Assembly: GCA_020216965.1 (NCBI GenBank)
Contig: JAIWOJ010000205.1
Coordinates: 1 to 5,180 of the forward strand
From: Prosthecobacter sp.
Lineage (GTDB): Bacteria; Verrucomicrobiota; Verrucomicrobiia; Verrucomicrobiales; Verrucomicrobiaceae
Direction: 5' to 3'
Length of the DNA: 5,180 nt
Position numbers and translations under genes: made by a program. The notes under the pieces were generated by a model. The model was not told the DNA's origin. It saw only the letters and a list, made by a program, of their open reading frames with translations, and did not search any database. Shown in pieces: positions 1 to 5,180 of the stretch (positions are counted from its first letter, which is position 1; every line of letters begins with the position of its first letter).

Positions 1-15
1 CTCACACACTCATTC

Positions 16-39
16 TCTGCGTTTTCTGCGTCATCTGCG
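16..39. repeat. Short 9-bp periodic repeat with TCTGCG core
   Basis: The hexamer TCTGCG occurs three times at exact 9-base spacing (starting at 16, 25 and 34), with T/C-rich triplets between copies. No open reading frame covers it, and it lies just upstream of a strong terminator. Similar TCTGCG or TCCGCG 9-mer runs are, as I recall, common between genes in several bacterial phyla, but no function is known to me. The left neighbour is outside the window, so this may be the 3' untranslated tail of that gene. Confidence 0.55.
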
Positions 40-69
40 GTTCTCATCTCTGAATTTAGGCTAAATTCT

Positions 70-104
70 AAAGCCCTCCAGCGATCGATTGGAGGGCTTT
101 TTTT
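70..104. terminator. Intrinsic terminator, probably bidirectional
   Basis: A perfect 11-bp inverted repeat (arms 70-80 and 90-100, GC-rich core GCCCTCC/GGAGGGC) encloses a 9-base loop. On the plus strand it leads into seven T (98-104), a classic intrinsic terminator for a gene entering from the left edge. On the minus strand it starts about 21 bases past the aldo/keto reductase stop and is followed by a weaker TTTAGAATTT tract, so it probably ends that transcript too. It is the kind of shared terminator found between convergent genes. Confidence 0.85.
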
Positions 105-125
105 GATTGTTCGTGCTCGGAATCT

Positions 126-1244
126 TTACCAAGCCTCTGTCAGGTTCCAGCGTCGGGCAAGTGCTAGGAGTTCTTCCCGCATGGGCCATTCATCGGCGCG
201 TGGCTCTTGTCCCGCGTGACGGGCACTGGCACCCTTGAGTAGCATGCACCCGGTATTATCGCCGATACGTCGAATTTCCTCTACCTCTTCAGTGCTAAGA
301 CATTGCTCTGGCAGAGCGGCTAGTTCGTCCAGTTTGCTTTCGATGCTACGCGCGCCTTCACCGTGCTCTTGGATCAGGGTTGGCACGACGCTTTTCACAC
401 CTTGGTTGCCCAGTGTCCACAGACAGGCCAGTTGCAGCATGGTCAGGCCGTGCCGCTGCGCAATCGGACGGACTTTTTCCAATTTAGCAACCCCATGCTC
501 GATCCAATCGCCCGGGCGATGTGTGCGATGATCACCATCTCGGAACTTGTGCCCCGGCTTGACATCATCGTGGAACAGGCCGCCGTAATCAACAACACGG
601 GCTAGTATATCGACACCATTTTTTTCCGCTGCTGGTAGCACATGCTGACCTGGCCATGGCTCAAATGGGTTGAGGATAATCATGGCCCAGTCCATGCGAT
701 CGCCGAAGCGCTCAAAGCATTCGATCATGTCCAGCGTGAAGCCGTTTGCGGGCCCAGGAGCTATTCCTAATCTATCGGTCAAACCTGTGTCTTTGAGGCT
801 CGTAAATGCATCCCATACCTTCTCGCTGGTGTAGGCAATGCTATCTGGATTGTGCAGCATCAGGAGGTCAAATTTCGTTGTCTGGCAACGCTCCAAGCTC
901 TTCTCAGCGGCCATTTTCAAATAGTCATAATATTTATCAGGGCCCCGGAGAGAGGGGTCCGTAAAGCGTGGATAGCCACGCGAGCCCTGGCGAACGCCTT
1001 CGTAGATGTCATGACCGATAATCCCTGCTAGGCAGTATTTCTCACGCGGAATGCCTTTCAAAGCTTCACCGAGCAGGGAGTCAGCGCGGCCTACTCCATA
1101 TACATCGGCGGTGACAAAGGTGCGCACCCCCTTATGAAAGGCATCGCGCATGAGCTGCATGTAGTGCTCCTCGGAGAGTTGCTCTCCATAATGCATGAAG
1201 CGGCCACCACTCCAGGTGCCGTAGGCGGTACGAGTCAGGTTCAT
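126..1244 (-). CDS. Aldo/keto reductase-fold protein with altered catalytic tetrad
   Basis: This 372-residue protein has the order of motifs of an aldo/keto reductase TIM barrel: TADVYG at 45-50, LMLHNPD at 128-134, GIAPGPANG at 160-168, and a C-terminal VVPTLIQE at 286-293 where the family binds the cofactor phosphate. Family members usually reduce carbonyls with NADPH in the cytoplasm through an Asp-Tyr-Lys-His tetrad. Tyr49 and His131 are present, but the Asp position reads Val44 and the Lys position (normally ATK) reads Ile75 in LAGIIGHD. A long loop at 78-105 (GHDIYEG, GYPRFTDP, LRGPDKYYDY) is unlike common AKRs. I recall a conserved actinobacterial and PVC subfamily with very similar motifs, so this is probably a subfamily trait, not decay. 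The substrate is unknown. The start fits the expected N-terminus but has no Shine-Dalgarno sequence; the gene stands alone between two terminators. Confidence 0.9.
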   Translation of the reverse strand: MNLTRTAYGTWSGGRFMHYGEQLSEEHYMQLMRDAFHKGVRTFVTADVYGVGRADSLLGEALKGIPREKYCLAGIIGHDIYEGVRQGSRGYPRFTDPSLRGPDKYYDYLKMAAEKSLERCQTTKFDLLMLHNPDSIAYTSEKVWDAFTSLKDTGLTDRLGIAPGPANGFTLDMIECFERFGDRMDWAMIILNPFEPWPGQHVLPAAEKNGVDILARVVDYGGLFHDDVKPGHKFRDGDHRTHRPGDWIEHGVAKLEKVRPIAQRHGLTMLQLACLWTLGNQGVKSVVPTLIQEHGEGARSIESKLDELAALPEQCLSTEEVEEIRRIGDNTGCMLLKGASARHAGQEPRADEWPMREELLALARRWNLTEAW

Positions 1245-1350
1245 AGTAGGAGGTCAGTATCTTGGTTAGTAATGACTTTCTGTTGTCAGGAAATGCGACC
1301 AGTGCAAGCCAGGATGGTCACCGGCGCAAGATACGCGGCACACCTGCCAG

Positions 1351-1382
1351 AAAAAACAAAAGGCAGGCGCTAGGCCTGCCTT
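1351..1382 (-). terminator. Intrinsic terminator of the ndk-rpmB transcript
   Basis: A perfect 9-bp stem (arms 1360-1368 and 1374-1382, AAGGCAGGC with GCCTGCCTT) has a 5-base loop. On the minus strand the hairpin runs directly into a T-rich tract, TTTTGTTTTTT, complementary to 1351-1361. It lies 32 bases beyond the rpmB stop codon, so it should end the ndk-rpmB message and isolate the aldo/keto reductase gene, which therefore needs its own promoter in roughly 1245-1350. I found no convincing -35/-10 pair there. Confidence 0.9.
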
Positions 1383-1414
1383 GAGAATAGGAGGGCGAAA
1401 TCAATCAAGCCGTT

Positions 1415-1678
1415 TTAGACGAGGCCAGCTTCCTTCAGCACTTTGAAAGCTCCGTTTTTGTTGACGGTCTTTAAGGCGCGAGCTGTGAGTTTCACCGTCA
1501 CAAATTTACCGAGCTCTGGAACCCAAATGCGCTTCGTGCGGAGGTTTGGGAAGATCACGCGCTTCACGCGTTTGGTAATATGCTTACCGATACCCCCCTC
1601 CTTCTTCGCCTTACCGCTACGATGAATATGGTGCCCGCGGGTGACGGTGACTCCAGTGATCTGACAGACTTTGGCCAT
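1415..1678 (-). CDS. rpmB: 50S ribosomal protein L28
   Basis: The 87-residue product opens with MAKVCQITG, the standard L28 N-terminus, and continues with FPNLRTKRIWVPE (43-55) and VKLTARALKTVNKNGA (62-77), both L28 signatures. L28 is a basic protein of the large ribosomal subunit. The E. coli protein has 78 residues; the extra length here is mostly a basic, glycine-containing insertion at about 21-41 (KAKKEGGIGKHITKRVKR), which resembles the one I recall in Chlamydia L28. Of the four cysteines in zinc-binding L28 forms only Cys5 is present. The frame stays open upstream to 1783, adding 35 residues and overlapping ndk, but that extension is unlike L28, so I place the start at 1678. It lies 82 bases after ndk on the same strand, probably one transcript ending at the 1351-1382 terminator. 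No rpmG follows it. Confidence 0.95.
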   Translation of the reverse strand: MAKVCQITGVTVTRGHHIHRSGKAKKEGGIGKHITKRVKRVIFPNLRTKRIWVPELGKFVTVKLTARALKTVNKNGAFKVLKEAGLV

Positions 1679-1713
1679 AAAATGTGCTTGGGCTAGATGT
1701 TCGGGGGAAAAGG

Positions 1714-1736
1714 GCAGAGAGATTAACCGCCTCTGC
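1714..1736 (-). other. Possible hairpin in the ndk-rpmB intergenic leader
   Basis: Six-base arms GCAGAG (1714-1719) and CTCTGC (1731-1736) flank an 11-base loop, about 35 bases upstream of the rpmB start. On the minus strand the hairpin is followed by CCTTTTCCCCC, which has only four T, so it is a poor terminator. It could be an RNA stability or processing element, an L28 control site, or chance. Confidence 0.3.
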
Positions 1737-1760
1737 TGGTTCGTCAACCTAGGATTCGTC

Positions 1761-2186
1761 TCAATAACTGAAAATCTCCCCATCCTTGAAGAATCGCTTC
1801 AATTCTACTACGGCAGCTTCGGGAGAGTCAGAAGCGTGAACGACGTTGGTCATTTTGTCGCTTCCATAGTCGCCGCGGATGGTGCCTTTGGGCGCGGCTT
1901 TTGAATCCGTGGGGCCCAGCAAATCACGGACTTGTGAGATGACGTTTTCGCCTCCCAAGGCAACTGCAATGACGGGCTTGCTCTTCATGAAACCTGCGAC
2001 GTCAGGGAAGAAGGGTTTGTCAGCGATGTGAGCGTAGTGCTCTTTGAGGAGTTCATCGGTGAGTTGGATCATCTTGATACCACGCACGCGAAAACCTTGC
2101 GCCTCCAGTCGGCGCAAGACTTCGCCGTTGAGACCTTGGGCTACGCAGTCAGGTTTCAGCAGCAGAAGAGAAGTTTCTTGGGCCAT
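1761..2186 (-). CDS. ndk: Nucleoside diphosphate kinase
   Basis: The 141-residue product transfers the terminal phosphate of ATP to other (deoxy)nucleoside diphosphates through a phosphohistidine, balancing NTP and dNTP pools in the cytoplasm. The family signature is intact: LLLLKPDCV at 7-15 with Lys11, active-site His117 in NVVHASDSPEAA (114-125), and the nucleotide-binding residues Tyr51, Phe59, Arg87, Thr93, Arg104 and Asn114, each one position earlier than in E. coli Ndk (143 residues). The length is normal for a bacterial enzyme. The ATG at 2184-2186 gives the expected MAQETSLLLLKPD N-terminus. The upstream sequence is almost all pyrimidine (CCCCCTCTCT just before the ATG), with no Shine-Dalgarno motif. 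It is the first gene of a probable ndk-rpmB unit. Confidence 0.97.
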   Translation of the reverse strand: MAQETSLLLLKPDCVAQGLNGEVLRRLEAQGFRVRGIKMIQLTDELLKEHYAHIADKPFFPDVAGFMKSKPVIAVALGGENVISQVRDLLGPTDSKAAPKGTIRGDYGSDKMTNVVHASDSPEAAVVELKRFFKDGEIFSY

Positions 2187-2207
2187 AGAGAGGGGGTAAA
2201 AAGGGGT

Positions 2208-2239
2208 GATAAACTGGAGGCGTGGTCAGCAAGTGTCAA
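2208..2239 (-). promoter_or_regulatory. Possible ndk promoter
   Basis: On the minus strand a perfect TTGACA (-35, complement of 2234-2239) lies upstream of ndk. The best -10 candidate is TTTATC (complement of 2208-2213), a weak match at a long 20-base spacing. If used, transcription would begin about 15 bases before the ATG, giving a very short pyrimidine-rich leader. The -35 is convincing; the -10 is not. Confidence 0.3.
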
Positions 2240-2270
2240 GCAGACTCACTTTCTGCGAATGTGGCCCTGC

Positions 2271-2289
2271 TTTTTGTCGATGACAAAAA
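2271..2289. repeat. Perfect 8-bp inverted repeat, possible operator
   Basis: TTTTTGTC (2271-2278) and GACAAAAA (2282-2289) are exact inverted copies around a 3-base GAT centre. The dyad lies near the middle of the divergent region, 31 bases from the candidate ndk -35 and 25 from the candidate tRNA -35. The A/T outer arms and short centre suit a protein-binding site better than a terminator, since no GC stem plus T tract follows on either strand. The binding factor is unknown. Confidence 0.45.
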
Positions 2290-2314
2290 CACGGAGGAGA
2301 TGGGAGTTTTCAAC

Positions 2315-2342
2315 TTGCCAGCCTGGTAAAGGTGAATATCTA
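2315..2342 (+). promoter_or_regulatory. Possible promoter of the tRNA-Lys pair
   Basis: TTGCCA (2315-2320) matches five of six -35 bases and is followed after 16 bases by TATCTA (2337-2342), a weak -10. Transcription would start near 2349, a few bases before the mature 5' end of the first tRNA at 2356. The position is right for a tRNA promoter, but the -10 matches only at its first three bases. Confidence 0.35.
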
Positions 2343-2355
2343 ACATCCCCCATCC

Positions 2356-2430
2356 GCGCGGGTAGCTCAGCGGTAGAGCAGTTGGCTTTTAACCAATTGG
2401 CCGAGGGTTCGATCCCCTCCCCGCGTACCA
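2356..2430 (+). tRNA. tRNA-Lys (anticodon UUU)
   Basis: A full cloverleaf can be drawn: acceptor GCGCGGG/CCCGCGT, D arm GCTC/GAGC with loop AGCGGTA, anticodon stem GTTGG/CCAAT, loop CTTTTAA with anticodon TTT at 2388-2390, five-base variable loop, and T arm GAGGG/CCCTC with loop TTCGATC. Discriminator A73 is followed by an encoded CCA at 2428-2430. It reads AAA and, by wobble, AAG. The terminal acceptor pair is G1-U72 instead of the usual G-C; all other stem pairs are Watson-Crick except a G-U at 27-43. It is the first of two tRNA-Lys genes, separated by 19 bases and probably co-transcribed. Confidence 0.97.
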
Positions 2431-2449
2431 CCTTGTCGGATACTCAAAT

Positions 2450-2524
2450 GCCCAGGTAGCTCAGTGGTAGAGCAGTTGGCTCTTAACCAATTGGTCGTGG
2501 GTTCGAATCCCTCCCTGGGCACCA
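2450..2524 (+). tRNA. tRNA-Lys (anticodon CUU)
   Basis: The cloverleaf has acceptor GCCCAGG/CCTGGGC, D arm GCTC/GAGC with loop AGTGGTA, anticodon stem GTTGG/CCAAT identical to the upstream tRNA, loop CTCTTAA with anticodon CTT at 2482-2484, and T loop TTCGAAT. CCA is encoded at 2522-2524. It reads AAG only. The T stem GTGGG/CCCTC has a U-U mismatch at 50-64 (2498 and 2512), where the neighbour has A-U. The D arm, anticodon arm and variable region are nearly the same as the first tRNA, which suggests tandem duplication followed by anticodon change, while the acceptor stems differ. No terminator is visible before the convergent gene stop at 2551. Confidence 0.97.
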
Positions 2525-2550
2525 TTCGATGACACGATGGGGAAAAGGTT

Positions 2551-5180
2551 TTACTTCAAGCTACGCAGGTAGGCCACGAGATCGAGGAGTTCATTTTCGG
2601 GCATCGTCTGGTCGAGACCTTGCGGCATGAGACTAGACGTAAGAATCGTGTCACCGCTGATGGTTGGGTGAGGAATGATTTTTTCTTGCCCTGCCACATC
2701 GACGACCAGCAGTCCTTCTGCGGTGTGACTGCGGATGACGCCCATGATTTGCTGACCGTCAGTTGTTTCGATGATATGGGCTTCAAAGTCGCGTGCCAAG
2801 GTGTTGCTGGGGAAGAGGATGCTTTCCAGGAGGTCTCGCTCGTTGCGGATGGAGCCGATTTTTGTTAAATCTGGGCCGATCGCGCGGCCTAGTTCGCCAA
2901 TTTTATGGCAGGCGATGCAAGTGCCTTTCCCAGTGGTGAAGTGGACTTTCCCACGGGCTGCATCACCGACTGCACGCACTTTCTCTGCCAGGGGGCTGAG
3001 TTGGCGCTTTTTGGCTTCAAGGGCCTCAGTGGCCTTTTCGTAGGCAGGGTGGATGATGGCTTCAAAGATGTCCACTGGTAGATCGGCCAGGGCGGTGCGG
3101 TAATGGCTCTCTTGTTGGCTCGCGATGGCAGGGTTTTTGGCGACTTCGGTGGCAAGATGGCGCGCTAAGTCGGCATCTTTGTGCTTCTTCAATAAGGGAA
3201 GCAGGGTTTTCAGCTCCACCGGACCGAGGGTGGCAAACAGAGGGGCTACTTCCACCATCTGTTCCTTGGTCAAGGGGGCGGCAGCTAGCATTCCGGCGGC
3301 CTGAATTTTTGCCGCAGGGGAAGAGGAACTGTCTGCGACGACACCCTTCACCATCGCAAAGGTGTCGCCAGTGAGCTTCACGTTACGCGCGGCATCTAGA
3401 GCCTTGAGGCGGAGGGAAAGCGGGCGCTGAGGATCAGAGGAGAGTGCCTGGAGAGCGGCGTCGAAATGCGGCGAACGCAGCTTTTTGAGGGCATCAAGCA
3501 ATAGCGGCGTTGGTGAAGTAGCGAGAAGTTGGTCCAGCGGTGCCAGCCAAGTTTCATTCACGCCACCTGGGGTCTGTGATGCCAGCACTCTCAGGGCGAT
3601 GGCCTGTGTTTTCGTTTTCGAGAGCAGGCGTGTGATGAGATTTTGCGTCTGTGGCTTGGTCATTTGGGCAAGGCAGTAGCCTTCTAGAGCCTTTTCGCGT
3701 TCAGCACTGAGCTTGTCTGCCTCCAGCCATTGCTGAAGCTGAGGTGTGATCCATTCATCGGCGTTTTGGTGGGCGGTGACCAAGTTCAATGCCACGCGGG
3801 CGAGTGCGCTATCCGTGGAGTCTAAATGTTTGGCTGCGATGCTTAAGCAGAGGTTCATGCTGGAGGCGTCATCTGGAACAAAACTGACTAGCATCCGGCG
3901 CAGCGCGGCGGGCTGGGCTTCCTTTTTCAAATCTGCCAAACTGACGATGCCGGTCTGTTGGGCCAGTTGAATCACGGAATGCTCCAAAGCGGCATCCAAG
4001 TCTGAACGCAGGAAGTTTTGCAAAGCTTTGGCGATCTGAGCGTGCTCTGCCTCTTTAAGCACAGGTAGGTTCTGCGCCAGGGTCTCCAAGGCACGACGCT
4101 GAAGCATTGGCGACTTGGACTGCAGATCGGCGACTAGAGCCTTGATCGTCTTTGGCTGTGTAGCGCCGTGAGCCGCGAGCTTCACCGGTTTGACGGGCTT
4201 GATGCGATAGACGGCACCGAGGATGTCAGACTTTGCCATCAGGCTGCTCGGGCAGCCGATGCGGAACCAGCCGCCGGTGTCAAAGAGGAGCAGGGAGCCA
4301 TCGCGCGGATCCTCCATGACATCGGTCGGGTGGATATCGGGGTGATGGAGTTTCAAGAATTCATTTTCCACGGAGCGGTAGGTGCTGCCTTCCGGGATGA
4401 GCTCCATGCGCACGAGGCGGCCAGTATTGAAATGGGTCACCATCAGGTTCTCCGTTGTAGGTGCTTTCGTCAGAGTGCGAGAAGCCGCATTGTCGCCGCC
4501 CAGTCTGGCGACTGCGCCTACATAACCACGCCAGAAGCAGCATCCACTGACTGCCACATGGCCAAAGTTGTGCATGACCGGCATTTTTTCGAGCGTGCGC
4601 GGTAGGTGCTCAATGGCTTTTAGCTGGTCAGCACGCTCATAAACACCGCCGTAGAGCCAGTGGATGATCGTGTCGCCGCGCGGCTGAGAGTAGTAAAGAT
4701 TCTGCACGCCAATGATATCCCCCCCGGCGGTGAAATCTACCTCCACGGGGTTATCGCCACAGCCCAGGGAGTGCCATTGCACATCCTTACCATCCGGCAG
4801 GCAGCTCCAGATACCACAGGCCATGGATTCATCCACCAGTGTGCCATCTTTCTGCGTCACTTTGTGGCCTTTGCGGCCGTGGCACCAATAGAGTCGGCCA
4901 TTCATCGGGTTCAAAAACGGGCCGTGAATGTCGGCGGCGTTGCCGGTGTAGTCGAAGCCAGTGACGATCTCCTCACGCTGGTCGGCCACGCCGTCATGGT
5001 CCGTGTCAGTGAGCTTCCAGAGCGAGGGCGGCGAGCCGACGTAAAGGCTGCCGTTCAGCCAGCAGGCACCCTGGGGAAAAGTCATCTTGTCGGCAAAAAT
5101 CGTGCTTTTGTCATAGATGCCGTCGCCATCTGTGTCCTCCAGCATGAGCACGCGATTGGGCGGATTTTTTTCAAGCTGCG
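2551..5180 (-). CDS. PVC-type dehydrogenase/HEAT-like/haem-binding protein, 5' end cut by window
   Basis: The frame is open to the right edge. Residues are numbered from the GTG at 5149-5151, an internal Val codon and not the real start; the codons upstream read QLEKNPPNR, in keeping with the family. Residues 1 to about 320 resemble the propeller of PVC membrane-bound dehydrogenase-like proteins (LMLEDTDGDG, IFADKMTFPQGA, YVGSPPSLWKLTD, NFGHVAVSG at 195-203, FDTGGWFRIG at 290-299). Two calcium-loop-like DTDxDG motifs sit at 6-11 and 49-54. Residues about 335-690 are helical and alanine/leucine-rich, like HEAT repeats. Residues about 724-866 form a c-type haem domain with CIACH (745-749), GPDLTKIG (759-766) and SLMPQGL (840-846), where Met842 could be the distal ligand. 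The protein is likely exported, moving electrons from an unknown, perhaps sugar-type, substrate. The signal peptide would lie outside the window. The C-terminus is complete. Confidence 0.88.
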   Translation of the reverse strand, partial: QLEKNPPNRVLMLEDTDGDGIYDKSTIFADKMTFPQGACWLNGSLYVGSPPSLWKLTDTDHDGVADQREEIVTGFDYTGNAADIHGPFLNPMNGRLYWCHGRKGHKVTQKDGTLVDESMACGIWSCLPDGKDVQWHSLGCGDNPVEVDFTAGGDIIGVQNLYYSQPRGDTIIHWLYGGVYERADQLKAIEHLPRTLEKMPVMHNFGHVAVSGCCFWRGYVGAVARLGGDNAASRTLTKAPTTENLMVTHFNTGRLVRMELIPEGSTYRSVENEFLKLHHPDIHPTDVMEDPRDGSLLLFDTGGWFRIGCPSSLMAKSDILGAVYRIKPVKPVKLAAHGATQPKTIKALVADLQSKSPMLQRRALETLAQNLPVLKEAEHAQIAKALQNFLRSDLDAALEHSVIQLAQQTGIVSLADLKKEAQPAALRRMLVSFVPDDASSMNLCLSIAAKHLDSTDSALARVALNLVTAHQNADEWITPQLQQWLEADKLSAEREKALEGYCLAQMTKPQTQNLITRLLSKTKTQAIALRVLASQTPGGVNETWLAPLDQLLATSPTPLLLDALKKLRSPHFDAALQALSSDPQRPLSLRLKALDAARNVKLTGDTFAMVKGVVADSSSSPAAKIQAAGMLAAAPLTKEQMVEVAPLFATLGPVELKTLLPLLKKHKDADLARHLATEVAKNPAIASQQESHYRTALADLPVDIFEAIIHPAYEKATEALEAKKRQLSPLAEKVRAVGDAARGKVHFTTGKGTCIACHKIGELGRAIGPDLTKIGSIRNERDLLESILFPSNTLARDFEAHIIETTDGQQIMGVIRSHTAEGLLVVDVAGQEKIIPHPTISGDTILTSSLMPQGLDQTMPENELLDLVAYLRSLK

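Noticed and set aside
235..605. Overlapping plus-strand reading frames of 98 and 80 residues
   Set aside because: Both are antisense to the aldo/keto reductase gene, which has clear family motifs.
1245..1290. Promoter for the aldo/keto reductase gene (CTGACA near 1284 with GATACT near 1258, minus strand)
   Set aside because: The spacing is about 22 bases and both hexamers are imperfect; not strong enough to annotate.
1679..1783. N-terminal extension of rpmB by 35 residues to an ATG at 1783
   Set aside because: The extension is unlike any L28 I know and overlaps the ndk 3' end; MAKVCQITG is the standard L28 start.
2246..2431. Minus-strand 61-residue reading frame over the first tRNA
   Set aside because: It runs antisense through the tRNA-Lys(UUU) gene; MVRGEGIEPS is a familiar false protein produced by tRNA antisense.
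2028..2459. Plus-strand 143-residue reading frame
   Set aside because: It is antisense to ndk, then crosses the divergent region, the first tRNA and the start of the second; it has no recognisable domain.
4168..4605. Plus-strand 145-residue reading frame inside the haem protein gene
   Set aside because: It lies wholly antisense to a well-conserved coding region and matches no family; probably a by-product of codon composition.
5149..5151. GTG as the start of the large haem protein gene
   Set aside because: The frame stays open to the window edge and upstream residues fit the family; no signal peptide follows the GTG, so it is an internal Val.

Overview
The window looks like chromosomal DNA of a Verrucomicrobia-like member of the PVC superphylum. 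The main evidence is the large gene at the right end: a propeller-type dehydrogenase, a helical-repeat middle and a C-terminal CxxCH haem domain form an architecture I know mainly from Planctomycetes and Verrucomicrobia. Ribosomal protein L28 carries a basic insertion like the one I recall in Chlamydia L28, which fits. The phylum assignment is an inference from protein resemblance; no rRNA is present.

Layout, left to right. Bases 1-125 are non-coding and hold a short 9-bp periodic repeat (16-39) and a strong hairpin terminator (70-104). A minus-strand aldo/keto reductase-fold gene fills 126-1244; its catalytic tetrad appears to be half replaced. A minus-strand intrinsic terminator (1351-1382) separates it from an ndk-rpmB pair (nucleoside diphosphate kinase, then L28), also on the minus strand. 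A 169-bp divergent region (2187-2355) has possible promoters in both directions and a perfect inverted repeat near its middle. Two tandem plus-strand lysine tRNAs follow (anticodons UUU, then CUU). They run head-on into the 3' end of the large minus-strand haem protein gene, which is cut by the right window edge.

How the genes work together: ndk, rpmB and the two tRNA-Lys genes are housekeeping functions in nucleotide pools and translation, and their clustering is plausible for growth-linked expression. The aldo/keto reductase and the haem dehydrogenase have no obvious link to them or to each other. I see no mobile element, CRISPR array, defence island or clearly new multigene system. The most unusual points are the non-canonical AKR active site, the lack of Shine-Dalgarno sequences before all three visible starts, and the dyad in the divergent region.
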